The notes: generated by a model not told the origin, from the sequence alone. A stretch of DNA of 64,000 nt from Acidobacteriota bacterium (GCA_025352795.1 JANXSF010000137.1:1-64000), one strand, 5' to 3'. Positions 36,913 through 46,022 are shown, numbered from the stretch's first letter. Translations and numbers: made by a program.

Positions 36913-38660
36913 CAGGTAACTTTCAGCACAAGCAAGGTCTGGTCATCGAACTGTTCGGTGCCTTCAGTGAAAGAATCGAGGTCCAGGAAAATGGCGTCAA
37001 CAATTTGTTTGGGGGTGCTTGCAGAACTGCGTTTCATCACACTGCTGATGCGATCCACACCAAATTCGTCACCATCCACATTGGTGCCATCGGAAACACC
37101 GTCGGAGTAGAGCACCATCACATCGCCAGGATTCATTTGGATTTGAACTTCGTCGTAATCGCGGGTGTCTAAAAGGCCAATGGGGACACCTTCCGCCCTT
37201 GGTTTCAAAATTTTCCCTTTGCGAATAATCAATGGGGTGGCCGCACCGGCATTGGCCATAGTCAGCATGCGCGTGTTGGCTTCCCAACGGATCACCAGCA
37301 GGGTGACATACTGCGCTTCAACCTTGCGTTCCAGCAACGTTTCATTCAAAGCTTTAAGCAGTTCCGCAGGCCTGCGACGGCGTGGAGCAAGGGAACGTAA
37401 CAAGCCACTGACCAGAGCACCATATAAAGCTGCGGCGGCACCTTTACCACTGGAATCGCCAAATGCGATGACTACGTTATCCTCACCATGCTCGAAAAAA
37501 TCGAAGAGATCGCCGGAGATTTGGCGTGCTGGTCGCAGTCCGATACCGATTTCTAAGCCCTTCACTTCAGGCGCTTCACTGGGCAGCAGGACAGATTGCA
37601 GTTTACGACCAGCCTGCAAATCCTTTTCCATTTTCTGTTCGCGAATGGCTACTTCTTCATATAGGCGGGCATTTTCAACCGATGCCGCTATTTGCGGGGC
37701 AAGCGTTTGCAGAATACGAACATGCTCATCGGTATAGTGTCCGAACTTTTCGCTTTCAAGATCTAAGACACCAATGACGCGGTTCTTGAGGATCAAGGGC
37801 AACGCCACTTCACTGCGGATACCTGGGTGCGATGCAATATAACGGGGGTCAGCTAAAGTGTCGTCTACGCGCACTGTTTCACGGGTTAGTGCAGCGGTTC
37901 CGGTGAGTCCTTTACCTAATGGAATATTGTCCAGCTCCATACGCTGGTCATAGCGAACCGTGAATTTCCGTCGCAGAACTTTTTGTTCCTCATCTACCAG
38001 GAACAAGGAAAACGAATCGTAGGAAATCAGCGTTCGCATGATTTCGGCCAGCTTACCGAGAAGCGCATCGACATCGAGAAGCGAAGAAAATTCTTGCGAC
38101 ACACGGTGCAATGTTTTGAAGGTACGGTTTTGCTGATCCACTCTGCGATAGAGTCTGGCGTTGTCTATGGCTGAGGCAACGCGCGCAGCAATGAGCTTCA
38201 GGATGGCCCGATCGTATTCAGTGAAAGTGCCGATTTTGGTGGATTGAATATCAATCACGCCGACCAATTTCCCGCGAGCTACCATGGGCACCGCTAATTC
38301 CGATTGCACGGCATCCAGTGCATTCAAATAGTCAGGATGCTTGGTTACATCGGGAACCAGAATCGCTTGTCGTTCCAATGCAGCCAAGCCGGTGATGCCT
38401 TCACCCAGGGCTACGTTCAGGTGCTTACAAATTTCTTCGCGGTGGCCTATAGCGTGCTTAATTCGCAAGGTCTTGCGCTTGTCGTTGTAAAGCATGATGG
38501 CGAACAACTGATAGGGGATCACCTTCTTAATGATCTCGGCTACATTGTCCAGCAGACGGTCCAGGTCTAGCGTTTCAGCAGTGATTGCGGAAACTTCCAA
38601 TAGAAAATCGAGGAGTTCGGCGCGCTCTTCAAAGCGCACCGCAGTCTTTTTCACAGGCAT
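36912..38660 (-). CDS. tandem-GAF PP2C (SpoIIE/RsbU-type) serine phosphatase
   Basis: A 582-residue cytoplasmic signalling protein. Two GAF domains (about 15-165 and 190-335) each carry the GLTGxA pattern (GEGITGLAAL, GKGLTGTAAL). A short coiled linker (EEVAIREQKMEKDLQAGRKLQ) leads into the PP2C/SpoIIE phosphatase (about 370-582) with metal-binding GDSSGKGAAAALYG and YSDGVSDGTN. Such proteins dephosphorylate anti-sigma-factor antagonists in partner-switching systems, but no RsbW/RsbV-type genes are near. It begins directly after the deoC stop and overlaps lysA by one base. The GAF ligand is unknown. Confidence 0.92.
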   Translation of the reverse strand: MPVKKTAVRFEERAELLDFLLEVSAITAETLDLDRLLDNVAEIIKKVIPYQLFAIMLYNDKRKTLRIKHAIGHREEICKHLNVALGEGITGLAALERQAILVPDVTKHPDYLNALDAVQSELAVPMVARGKLVGVIDIQSTKIGTFTEYDRAILKLIAARVASAIDNARLYRRVDQQNRTFKTLHRVSQEFSSLLDVDALLGKLAEIMRTLISYDSFSLFLVDEEQKVLRRKFTVRYDQRMELDNIPLGKGLTGTAALTRETVRVDDTLADPRYIASHPGIRSEVALPLILKNRVIGVLDLESEKFGHYTDEHVRILQTLAPQIAASVENARLYEEVAIREQKMEKDLQAGRKLQSVLLPSEAPEVKGLEIGIGLRPARQISGDLFDFFEHGEDNVVIAFGDSSGKGAAAALYGALVSGLLRSLAPRRRRPAELLKALNETLLERKVEAQYVTLLVIRWEANTRMLTMANAGAATPLIIRKGKILKPRAEGVPIGLLDTRDYDEVQIQMNPGDVMVLYSDGVSDGTNVDGDEFGVDRISSVMKRSSASTPKQIVDAIFLDLDSFTEGTEQFDDQTLLVLKVT

Positions 38661-39578
38661 TTAGTAGCCGTCCTGCTTGGCTGCGTTTGCGATGGTACCA
38701 CCACCGGCAGCTTCCATGATTTTGACGCTGGCGCTGGCCCCAATCCGCGATGCCCCAGCGGCTTCCATGATCTTCACATCTTCCAGACTGCGAATGCCGC
38801 CCGATGCTTTAACGCCCATACCAGGGCCCACAATACTACGCATCAGGGCAATGTCGGCAGCAGTCGCGCCACTTTTGGCGAAGCCTGTGGAAGTCTTCAC
38901 AAAATCGGCACCTGCTAACTTGGCGAGTGTGCAGGCCATGGCTTTTTGTTGATCGTCTAAAAGGGCGGTTTCAATGATAACTTTCAATATGGCACCACCA
39001 CGATGGGCGGCTTGCGCTACACAACGAATATCGCGTTCCACAAATTCGTAATCACCCGATTTCAAGGCACCGACGTTGATCACCATATCCACTTCTTCGG
39101 CGCCGCACAGAACAGCGTTTTCAGTTTCAGTCACTTTGATATCGGTAGTATTGGCACCTAGCGGGAATCCGATTACGGTGCAAACCTTGACAGGCGAGCC
39201 TTTCAACAGCTTGGCCACAAAGGGAACCCAGAACGGGTTAATGCAAACACTGGCAAAGCTGTACTTTCTGGCTTCGGTACAAACCTTGCTGACTTCATCG
39301 GCAGTGGCGTCGGGCTTCAAGATCGTGTGATCAATGAGCGATGCGATTTCCGGGGCAATGCGGGTCAGTTTTTCACTGGCGGAAATACGGTCGGCACCGC
39401 AGGCAATAATCTTTTTGGTCTTGGCTTCGCAGGTTTGGGCACAACGTTGGGTGCAGCCCGGACAGACCGTATTGGCAATGCCCAGCCCTTCTGCCCCAGC
39501 AAGCTTTTTTGCGCTTAGTCTGGCCAAAATTTCTTCGCCGATTTGAGATACCAGTTGATCCAGTTCCGCCGGGTTCAT
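38661..39578 (-). CDS. deoC: deoxyribose-phosphate aldolase with N-terminal targeting-like helix and Cys cluster
   Basis: A 305-residue class I aldolase. Catalytic residues fit DERA: Schiff-base K228 (FVKTSTGF), K257 (GVKASGGIR) and D164 ([10 protein letters not shown]). About 75 residues precede the core at LIDHTILKP. They begin with an amphipathic helix ([20 protein letters not shown]) like bacterial-microcompartment encapsulation peptides, followed by a cysteine cluster C39-x2-C42-x3-C46-x3-C50 and C60. I chose ATG 39578, seven bases after the rpiB-like stop. The C-terminus repeats VKIMEAAG twice (268-275 and 285-292). It cleaves deoxyribose-5-phosphate to acetaldehyde and glyceraldehyde-3-phosphate; the aldehyde product would suit compartmentation. 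Confidence 0.88.
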   Translation of the reverse strand: MNPAELDQLVSQIGEEILARLSAKKLAGAEGLGIANTVCPGCTQRCAQTCEAKTKKIIACGADRISASEKLTRIAPEIASLIDHTILKPDATADEVSKVCTEARKYSFASVCINPFWVPFVAKLLKGSPVKVCTVIGFPLGANTTDIKVTETENAVLCGAEEVDMVINVGALKSGDYEFVERDIRCVAQAAHRGGAILKVIIETALLDDQQKAMACTLAKLAGADFVKTSTGFAKSGATAADIALMRSIVGPGMGVKASGGIRSLEDVKIMEAAGASRIGASASVKIMEAAGGGTIANAAKQDGY

Positions 39579-39585
39579 TATCAAT

Positions 39586-40197
39586 TCACTTTGTATGTTT
39601 TTGTTCAATGGCAGTAATTTTATCGACTCTTGCCTGGTGCCGTCCGCCTGCGAAAGGGGTGGTAATCCAAGTTCGCAACACCTCTTCGCACTGCGTCGCA
39701 GTAAGCAACCTTCCGCCCAAAGTTAAAACGTTGGCGTTGTTGTGTTCCTTGGCATTGCGGGCTGAGGCTTTATCCCAACACAGGGATGCACGAACTCCTG
39801 GAACCTTGTTGGCGGCCATGGAAGACCCGATTCCTGCTCCATCAATGACCACGCCCATACAGACTAATCCCTGAGCCACCATGTCGGCCACTTTTTCGGC
39901 GATATCGGGATAGTCAACGGACTTTTCTTCATAAACACCCACGTCACGAGCAGTAAATCCTAACTCTTCAAGGATCGGCTTCAACCGTTCTTTCACCTCA
40001 AAGCCACCGTGATCGCTACCGATTCCTACTGTCTTATTTGCGGGTACAACACCATTTAATTCGTGTGCTTGCACTTCAAGAATTGCCACGCCGCGTTCGG
40101 AAGCTAAATCCCGTGCGGAAGGCGTCACAATGGTGCCCACCGGGACACGCAGCGGACCACTGGCAGGAACGTCGATAGTTGTAATCACTCGTCGCAT
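39586..40197 (-). CDS. RpiB/LacAB-family sugar-phosphate isomerase with 55-residue N-terminal extension
   Basis: A 203-residue protein. The RpiB core begins near residue 56 ([14 protein letters not shown]) and keeps [28 protein letters not shown] and GGRHQARV. At the position of the E. coli catalytic Cys (ICGTGVG) it has D119 (VIDGAGIG), so its chemistry may differ. The first 55 residues, including [16 protein letters not shown], are absent from ordinary RpiB proteins of about 150 residues and may be a targeting or interaction module. It heads the run with deoC, which follows after seven bases. Ribose-5-phosphate isomerase activity is possible but not assured. Confidence 0.82.
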   Translation of the reverse strand: MRRVITTIDVPASGPLRVPVGTIVTPSARDLASERGVAILEVQAHELNGVVPANKTVGIGSDHGGFEVKERLKPILEELGFTARDVGVYEEKSVDYPDIAEKVADMVAQGLVCMGVVIDGAGIGSSMAANKVPGVRASLCWDKASARNAKEHNNANVLTLGGRLLTATQCEEVLRTWITTPFAGGRHQARVDKITAIEQKHTK

Positions 40198-40258
40198 GCA
40201 TTTAGAGACTGCAAATTAACTTGTAATCTCTATTGTATGAAGATTCGTCGAACTCTGC

Positions 40259-41101
40259 CTAAAATCCTATGGTTATGATTGCTTCAATCTGGTTGCGCTT
40301 GTTCTTGGTTGAAAACGTGTTGAAGGGGGAATCCAGGAAGTAGGTATAGCGCACGCTTGGTACAACACGAATACCCAAAGGATCAACCATGTGAATGCCC
40401 ACACCACCCACTAAGCCATTGGTATTTTTCTTGTGAGGGGTGATGGGAGTGGTGACGCAGCAAGTGGTGGTGCCGCCATTGATTGTGGAGTCGATGGAAC
40501 TTTTGATGCTGGAAACCTTGCGGATGACCCCACCTGCTTCCAGAAACAAATGGGCACCTTTTTCCTGGCGGCCTTTTGCAAAATAGCGCACGGTTACTGG
40601 GATATCGTAAAAGCGGGCGCTGGTGGTTTCGTTGGAAATTGTGTGCTTGCGCTCGTCGATGAGGGTTAGGATGTTGTCAGTACCGGTGAAAACATCACTA
40701 TTCATTGCGTAAGCTGTTTTTCTGATAAAAATACCAGCACTGATTGCCAGGTGGTTGGTGATGGCGATCTGCCCGGTGGCACCATAGCCGATTCGTTTTG
40801 ACTGCACTGTTGTGGCATAGATGGCGTCAATCTGATTGTTTACCTGACCGGTGGTGTTGTCCTTCATTGTATCCAGCGCCAGCACACTTAAAGATGCAGC
40901 AATGGAGAAGCGTCGCACGTAGTTCACCTTTTCCATGCTTGCGCCGGTGGAAGAAGTGGGCCTGCGGATGGTGTCTTTCTCAGGTGCTGTGGCTAGAGGG
41001 ACCTGGGAAGAAGGCGCGGGTTCAGGCTTTTGCGCGCTCACATTGAAGACTGCCAGCATTGTGATCGCGGCGATGGTGGTGGTTTGCTTAAGAGAAAACA
41101 T
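40259..41101 (-). CDS. outer-membrane beta-barrel-like protein
   Basis: A 280-residue exported protein with an N-terminal signal (MFSLKQTTTIAAITMLAVFNVSAQ). After a Pro/Thr-rich linker, alternating hydrophobic strands with aromatic ends (YVRRFSIAASLSVLAL, ARFYDIPVTVRYFAKG, AHLFLEAGGVIRKV, GIRVVPSVRYTYFLDSPF) end in EAIITIGF, a terminal-Phe strand typical of outer-membrane barrels. The CC pair in TTCCVTT is unusual for such a protein. Sixty-one bases separate it from the downstream rpiB-like gene. No specific function recognised. Confidence 0.7.
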   Translation of the reverse strand: MFSLKQTTTIAAITMLAVFNVSAQKPEPAPSSQVPLATAPEKDTIRRPTSSTGASMEKVNYVRRFSIAASLSVLALDTMKDNTTGQVNNQIDAIYATTVQSKRIGYGATGQIAITNHLAISAGIFIRKTAYAMNSDVFTGTDNILTLIDERKHTISNETTSARFYDIPVTVRYFAKGRQEKGAHLFLEAGGVIRKVSSIKSSIDSTINGGTTTCCVTTPITPHKKNTNGLVGGVGIHMVDPLGIRVVPSVRYTYFLDSPFNTFSTKNKRNQIEAIITIGF

Positions 41102-41214
41102 TGGTAACAGGGAAATTAAAATTCTTACTATGATAACCCGGATCTAAATCCAGCTTGGTCGGGGTGGCGATTGTTTACTTCCGTCTACTTTGCGGAGGGT
41201 GTAGTTAAAATCAG

Positions 41215-41251
41215 AAAGCGCGAACCAGACCAAGGGTCCAGTTCGCGCTTT
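41215..41251 (-). terminator. hairpin terminator after the Gly-rich gene
   Basis: Perfect 11-base arms AAAGCGCGAAC (41215-41225) and GTTCGCGCTTT (41241-41251) enclose a 15-base loop, about 20 bases downstream of the gene that stops at 41272. The minus-strand exit is T-rich but interrupted (CTGATTTT). Probably an intrinsic terminator. Confidence 0.7.
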
Positions 41252-41271
41252 TCATTCCTATTGGAAACCGA

Positions 41272-41931
41272 TTACGCTTGTCTGGAACGGTCAGCCATGC
41301 GCGACATGGCAATGGTCAGCGCCGCGCCGCCAAGGGTCTTGATCAGCGTTGGATGTTCTGCGTAAATGGAACTCAATCGATCCATGACGGAAGGATCCTG
41401 TTGTGCTGCCTGGTGAGCCAACTTCTCCACCACTTCGTCAGGAACTTTAGCAGCCATTTCCGGTGTAACCTGCTGGTTGCCACTTAACAGACCTTCCAGT
41501 GCGGAAATCCCGCCACCGCCAAGAAGTCCACCCAACATTCCTGCCAAACCACCACCACCGCCGCCCATCAAACCGGAAAGAGCCGATCCGCCGCCACCGC
41601 CCATTAACCCTGCCAGTGCTGATTCCATGCCGCCGCCTTGACCGCCAGCCATCTTCTGCATCATCATCGGACCGGCAACCGCAAGCAGTGTATTCAATAC
41701 TTGCGCCTTGGTATCACCGCCAGAAGCTCCGAAAAGTTGTGCGGCCTGGTTCCCAAACGACGGTGTATGCTGGGTATCCATAAATGCGGCGAGTAACCCT
41801 TCAGCCATTGATGCCGGTGAGCTGACTTGCGCTACTTGATCGTAATGTTGTTCTACATCGGCTGGAGGTGCTCCGCCTTGTGCTCCAGAGTATTGCTGGA
41901 GCAGATCTCCCAATTGACCCATCAAATCCAT
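41272..41931 (-). CDS. Gly-rich hypothetical protein (possibly DUF937/YidB-like)
   Basis: A 219-residue protein without a signal peptide. Residues 1-95 are helical (MDLMGQLGDLLQQYSG, AAQLFGASGGDTKAQVLNTLL), resembling DUF937/YidB-like proteins. The centre, about 97-145, is low complexity with repeated GLMGGGGG and ALSGLMGGG units, then a helical tail (TPEMAAKVPDEVVEKLAHQAA). The C-terminal part (HPTLIKTLGGAALTIAMSRM) is mildly hydrophobic. Family membership is a weak resemblance only; function unknown. Confidence 0.6.
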   Translation of the reverse strand: MDLMGQLGDLLQQYSGAQGGAPPADVEQHYDQVAQVSSPASMAEGLLAAFMDTQHTPSFGNQAAQLFGASGGDTKAQVLNTLLAVAGPMMMQKMAGGQGGGMESALAGLMGGGGGSALSGLMGGGGGGLAGMLGGLLGGGGISALEGLLSGNQQVTPEMAAKVPDEVVEKLAHQAAQQDPSVMDRLSSIYAEHPTLIKTLGGAALTIAMSRMADRSRQA

Positions 41932-42078
41932 TCTATTTCTCCTTAACCTTAATTATTTGTCGCACGGCTATTGGCATGCTGTCTTGATATGAAACTCCAA
42001 CAAACTTCAAAGATTCGACACTATTGTACCTTTCGCGATTCCCCTAAGTGAAGTGTTTCGCACTTCTTTCCCAGACCA

Positions 42079-43911
42079 ATGACGCTAGAAAGTGAAATTA
42101 GGTTTCCAAGGGATAATGAAAGTAGATTGAATACTCGAATTGAACCAAGATCCGAATACGAAAGGCGTCTGGCTAAAGCAAGTCTTTCCGTTTCCCAATG
42201 TGAGAAAAAACATATCCTGCTGGGCAACTTACGACTCGGCGTCGCAGTGTGTGCTGCTGTATTGGGGTACGCATGCTTTCGTTCTTTGGTTCCTGTGGCA
42301 AGTTTGCTTGTCCCGGTGTTAGTTTTTTGTGGCCTTGTGATATGGCATAGCCGTATTTTAGCGGCATCCGGACGAGCTCTGCGCATTCGTCGACTCTATG
42401 AAAAAGCCTTGGCAAGATTGGATGATAAGTGGCACGGCCAAGGGGAAACCGGGGATCGATTTCTGAATGCCAACCACCCCTATGCCCGCGATCTGGATGT
42501 GTTTGGTCCCGATAGCCTGTTTCAATTATTGAATTCTGCCAGAACAAGAATGGGTGAAGATGTTTTAGCCCGATGGTTGTGCAATCCGGCACAACGGCAG
42601 GTGATCCATCTGCGTCAGCAAGCCATTCAGGAGCTATCGACGAAGCTGGATCTGCGGGAAGACTTAGCTGTTTTGGGGGAGGAAGCCACAAGCGGTGTGC
42701 ATCCTTCCAGACTCAAAAGCTGGGGTGCCGATCCGGTGGTTCTGCGGGGCGGATGGCAGCAATTGCTGGCCTTTTTGTTGGCCTTGATGAATGTCGGCGG
42801 GGTGGCTTATTGGCTACTGGTTGGCCAAGTGTGGTGGCTGACGGTTTCGCTTGGTCTGACGCTGATGCTGCGATTCGTGATGCGTGGGCACATTGGGGCC
42901 ATTCTAGGTTCAGCACAAGGCGCGGCGGCCGATCTTCAATTGCTGGCTGCTGTGCTGGCCCGGATTGAAAAAGAACCGTTCACTTCAGCCTATATCGTGA
43001 ATTTAAAACGATCTCTGGAATCCGATGGGGAACCGCCATCGGTGGCCGTTGCCCGCTTAGCTAAATTAGCGCAATGGATTGATTCTTTAGATAATCCTGC
43101 GGTCAAAATACTGAACGTGTTACTACTGATGTCTGTTCACATCTCTTTCGGCGTGGAAGCCTGGCGGCGCACTTACGGACACCTGATTTCAAAATGGTTG
43201 GACGCCGTTGGAGAAGTTGAAGCGGCACTTTCGCTGGCAGCTTATTCGTTTGAGCATCCAGAAGATCCGTTTCCAGAAATTTTGGATGAGAATCTGCCAG
43301 TTTTCTTTGATGCGGAAGCACTGGGTCATCCACTTCTACCATCGAAAACAATGGTTCGGAATGCTGTTTCGTTTTCTGCGAAGGAGCCTTTCATCATCGT
43401 CAGTGGTTCAAACATGTCTGGTAAAAGCACTTTCTTGCGAACAGCGGGCATCAATACCGTGTTGGCCTTGGCCGGAGCACCCGTTCGAGCCAAACGATTT
43501 CAACTGACTCCGTTCCAAGTTGGCGCGTCCATCCAAACAGTGGATTCGCTGGCTGAAGGCCGTTCCCGGTTTTATACGGAAATCCTGAGGCTCAAATTGA
43601 TTGTAGAAATGACCAAAAGTGGACTGCCTGTTTTCTTTCTACTCGACGAGTTGCTGGCTGGGACAAACTCACATGATCGAGGGATTGGTGCTGCGGGAAT
43701 TGTGCGCGGTCTGCTGGATAATCGGGCCATTGGGATGGTCACCACTCACGACCTTTCGTTAACCCAGTTGGACGATTCCAGAATCCGGAATCGTCATTTT
43801 GAGGATGATCTGCAAAATGGAATCCTTCACTTTGACTATCAAATGCGCTCTGGGGTTGTGGCGAAATCGAACGCATTGGAATTGATGAGGAGTGTCGGGC
43901 TGGATGTTTGA
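42079..43911 (+). CDS. membrane-anchored MutS-family ATPase
   Basis: A 610-residue protein. Hydrophobic segments near 50-105 and 230-265 suggest membrane attachment. A MutS core/lever-like helical region leads to the MutS domain V ATPase: Walker A GSNMSGKST (443-451), Walker B FFLLDELLAGTNS and the THD motif in MVTTHDLS. It lacks the N-terminal mismatch-recognition domain (no FYE motif), so it is not the mismatch-repair MutS; similar short, membrane-associated MutS homologues exist in many bacteria with unknown function. The Gly-rich gene diverges 147 bases away. Proline dehydrogenase follows nine bases after the stop. Confidence 0.88.
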   Translation: MTLESEIRFPRDNESRLNTRIEPRSEYERRLAKASLSVSQCEKKHILLGNLRLGVAVCAAVLGYACFRSLVPVASLLVPVLVFCGLVIWHSRILAASGRALRIRRLYEKALARLDDKWHGQGETGDRFLNANHPYARDLDVFGPDSLFQLLNSARTRMGEDVLARWLCNPAQRQVIHLRQQAIQELSTKLDLREDLAVLGEEATSGVHPSRLKSWGADPVVLRGGWQQLLAFLLALMNVGGVAYWLLVGQVWWLTVSLGLTLMLRFVMRGHIGAILGSAQGAAADLQLLAAVLARIEKEPFTSAYIVNLKRSLESDGEPPSVAVARLAKLAQWIDSLDNPAVKILNVLLLMSVHISFGVEAWRRTYGHLISKWLDAVGEVEAALSLAAYSFEHPEDPFPEILDENLPVFFDAEALGHPLLPSKTMVRNAVSFSAKEPFIIVSGSNMSGKSTFLRTAGINTVLALAGAPVRAKRFQLTPFQVGASIQTVDSLAEGRSRFYTEILRLKLIVEMTKSGLPVFFLLDELLAGTNSHDRGIGAAGIVRGLLDNRAIGMVTTHDLSLTQLDDSRIRNRHFEDDLQNGILHFDYQMRSGVVAKSNALELMRSVGLDV

Positions 43912-43920
43912 GGAGGGGCA

Positions 43921-44832
43921 ATGCTGCGGAATGGCTTTCTTTGGTTGTCGAAGAATAAGTTGGTGCGGGGTTGGGTGGAATCGTCGGCAGGGGCGCGTCG
44001 GCTTACTTCAAGATTTATTGCAGGTTTAACTTTAGATGATGGTGTGCAAGTTGCTGCATTGCTGGCGACTCAAGGAATTCAAACTGCGCTGGATCATCTT
44101 GGGGAAAATGTGGAAACTGCGGATGAGGCTAAGTCCGCCAGCAAAGCAGCAGAAAAAGCGCTACTCAACCTGAGCGAAATGTCCATTGGCGGCACCATTG
44201 CTATAAAGTTAACTCAATTTGGACTCGATCTTTCAGTAGAGGAATGCGTTGCCAATATTGAGCCTTTGGTGAAGCTCGCCAAACGATACGGCACACGGGT
44301 GGAAGTGGACATGGAATCAACCACTTACACAGAACGAACGCTGCGGATTGTGGAAAGAATGCAACAGAATCATGGCTGCGTGCGAGCGGTAATCCAGGCC
44401 TATCTGCATCGCAGTGAACAAGATGTTCGTAATCTGAATAGTCTTCGGATTCCAGTCAGGCTTTGTAAAGGCGCATATAAAGAGTCGCCAGAGCTTGCAA
44501 TTGCCGATAAGAAGGGTGTGGATGAGGCTTATGTTCAGCTAATGCGACTTCTATTGAAAGATGGTACTGACCCTGCGATTGCCACTCATGATGAACAAAT
44601 CATTCAAATGACAACTGCCTACGCCTCGGAAATTGGTCTTGCCGCCAGCGGATTCGAATTCGAAATGCTGTTGGGCGTGCGGCGCGATCTTCAGCAGAAG
44701 TTGAGAAAGCAAGGGTATCGTTTACGTCTTTATGTTCCTTATGGGGAAGCCTGGTATCCCTACTTTATGCGTCGTCTGGCAGAACGTCCGGCCAATGTTT
44801 GGTTTTTTGTAAGGAACATGATTCGCAATTGA
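43921..44832 (+). CDS. proline dehydrogenase
   Basis: A 303-residue FAD enzyme (beta-alpha barrel) oxidising proline to pyrroline-5-carboxylate. Motifs: VEVDMESTTY, PVRLCKGAYKES (the family's RLVKGAYW element, here with Cys), FEMLLGVR and the signature RLYVPYGEAWYPYFMRRLAERPAN at the C-terminus. Its length matches stand-alone bacterial ProDH. A strong GAGGAGGGG overlaps the end of the mutS-like gene just upstream of ATG 43921, so the two are co-transcribed. The P5C dehydrogenase partner is not in the window. Confidence 0.93.
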   Translation: MLRNGFLWLSKNKLVRGWVESSAGARRLTSRFIAGLTLDDGVQVAALLATQGIQTALDHLGENVETADEAKSASKAAEKALLNLSEMSIGGTIAIKLTQFGLDLSVEECVANIEPLVKLAKRYGTRVEVDMESTTYTERTLRIVERMQQNHGCVRAVIQAYLHRSEQDVRNLNSLRIPVRLCKGAYKESPELAIADKKGVDEAYVQLMRLLLKDGTDPAIATHDEQIIQMTTAYASEIGLAASGFEFEMLLGVRRDLQQKLRKQGYRLRLYVPYGEAWYPYFMRRLAERPANVWFFVRNMIRN

Positions 44833-44890
44833 ATCGTTCTAAATATCATACTTCAGCAACTTTTGATGGGATGAAGGAGTCTAATCAGAC

Positions 44891-45331
44891 ATGAGATATT
44901 GGGGATTTTTGTTCTCCAAGCTGTTGGCGGTTGCAGGAGCGTTTTACTGCATTTGGCTGGGTCTGAATCTGTGTTTGCCGGAACCAACATCATTCAGTGA
45001 CTTCCGTTTGGCGCGCTTTGCACAAGACCTGCCATGGACTTTTGCGATCATGGTGTTTTGGCTGGCTGCCTTAGGTGCAGTGGCTTTAGTTGCTCAAGAT
45101 CAGCGGTACCGTTGCCGAACCTGCCTGCGAAAATTGCGAATGCCAGTGGGCGGTGGAGCCTGGGATAAGATTTTTCGTTTGGGAGCGCCCCAAGTAGAAT
45201 GGATCTGCCCGTTTGGCCACGGAACGTTGAAAGTCTTTGAACTTCACTTTACCGGTCGACTCAGCGACGATTGGCGTGAGCATGATGCCGATATCTGGCG
45301 AGAGTTGGAACTTCTGGATCTGAAAAAATAG
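44891..45331 (+). CDS. small membrane protein with zinc-ribbon-like tail
   Basis: A 146-residue protein with two membrane helices (about 6-30 and 48-72). The soluble C-terminus has CRTCLRKL, then about 30 residues later CPFGHG, so Cys/Cys...Cys/His could bind zinc. An AAGGAG ribosome binding site lies about ten bases before ATG 44891. It follows proline dehydrogenase by 58 bases. No family recognised. Confidence 0.65.
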   Translation: MRYWGFLFSKLLAVAGAFYCIWLGLNLCLPEPTSFSDFRLARFAQDLPWTFAIMVFWLAALGAVALVAQDQRYRCRTCLRKLRMPVGGGAWDKIFRLGAPQVEWICPFGHGTLKVFELHFTGRLSDDWREHDADIWRELELLDLKK

Positions 45332-45332
45332 C

Positions 45333-45372
45333 CGATTTTCAGGCAGATTTTAGGTCTGTTTGCAGAAAATCG
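45333..45372. terminator. possible bidirectional terminator
   Basis: Inverted arms CGATTTTC (45333-45340) and GAAAATCG (45365-45372) flank 24 bases at the junction of converging genes ending at 45331 and 45339. The long loop makes this weak, and most of it overlaps the vapC 3' end. Confidence 0.3.
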
Positions 45373-45740
45373 TTTCCCACAAAAAGTAAAGGTAATCCTG
45401 CCGCTTTGGTAATGGCATACGTAAAGCAGTCGCCCATATTGAGCGCTGCTGGATGACGACCCTTCCCATATCGTGTGAAGGCGTGGCTAAACCAAGTGAG
45501 ATGCTTGACGGCGAACGGGATGAGTTCTATTTCAAATTCCTGGTAGAATTCCAGCAAGATTGCGGTAGGATCGCGGCCCAACTTTGAGTTCAAGACAATG
45601 AGGGTTTCCGCTGCGCATGGCGTGGGGACAATGCGCAGTTGGGCGGCCAGCAATTTACCTACAAGGTACTCTGCCGTAACTTCCCGCGTAATGATGGCAA
45701 CAATAGCGGAAGTGTCGACCACCATCCCGATTCCCGCCAT
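45339..45740 (-). CDS. vapC: VapC-type PIN-domain toxin
   Basis: A 133-residue PIN-domain protein. Acidic active-site residues appear in MVVDTSAIVAI (Asp), in AAETLIVLNSKLG (Glu) and in ALNMGDCFTYA (Asp), the usual VapC pattern for a Mg-dependent RNase. The start ATG overlaps the antitoxin stop by one base (TAATG), so antitoxin and toxin are translationally coupled. An internal Met at residue 6 is an alternative start. Confidence 0.9.
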   Translation of the reverse strand: MAGIGMVVDTSAIVAIITREVTAEYLVGKLLAAQLRIVPTPCAAETLIVLNSKLGRDPTAILLEFYQEFEIELIPFAVKHLTWFSHAFTRYGKGRHPAALNMGDCFTYAITKAAGLPLLFVGNDFLQTDLKSA

Positions 45741-46012
45741 TAGACTGGTGCCCCATCAGGACCGTAGCCAAGGATTTCGTCCTCTTCTGCGCGACTGAGC
45801 GTACGGCTGGCGTTTGGAGGAAGAGTGGGCCACAGCCGATCATGCAGGAATTGTAGAGCGCTGGTTTGGGAATCGCGCGCAAAACCAAGGATCATCCGCT
45901 GCCTCTTTTCAAGAAGAGCCTGCCGGATGACTTCGGTTTTAGAAGAACCAGCCAGAAGTGCCACTTCGGAAGCCAGACTTTCGACTTCGGGGTTTTTGAG
46001 GTTGAGTGCCAT
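45740..46012 (-). CDS. VapB-like antitoxin (Rv0623/PSK type)
   Basis: A 90-residue protein. The N-terminus MALNLKNPEVESLASEVAL and the GSSKTEVIRQALLEK helix match the Rv0623/PSK antitoxin family, a ribbon-helix-helix-like DNA-binding domain. The C-terminal part should wrap and inhibit the PIN toxin encoded directly downstream. It probably autorepresses the pair. Confidence 0.88.
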   Translation of the reverse strand: MALNLKNPEVESLASEVALLAGSSKTEVIRQALLEKRQRMILGFARDSQTSALQFLHDRLWPTLPPNASRTLSRAEEDEILGYGPDGAPV

Positions 46013-46022
46013 GATGGTGTAA

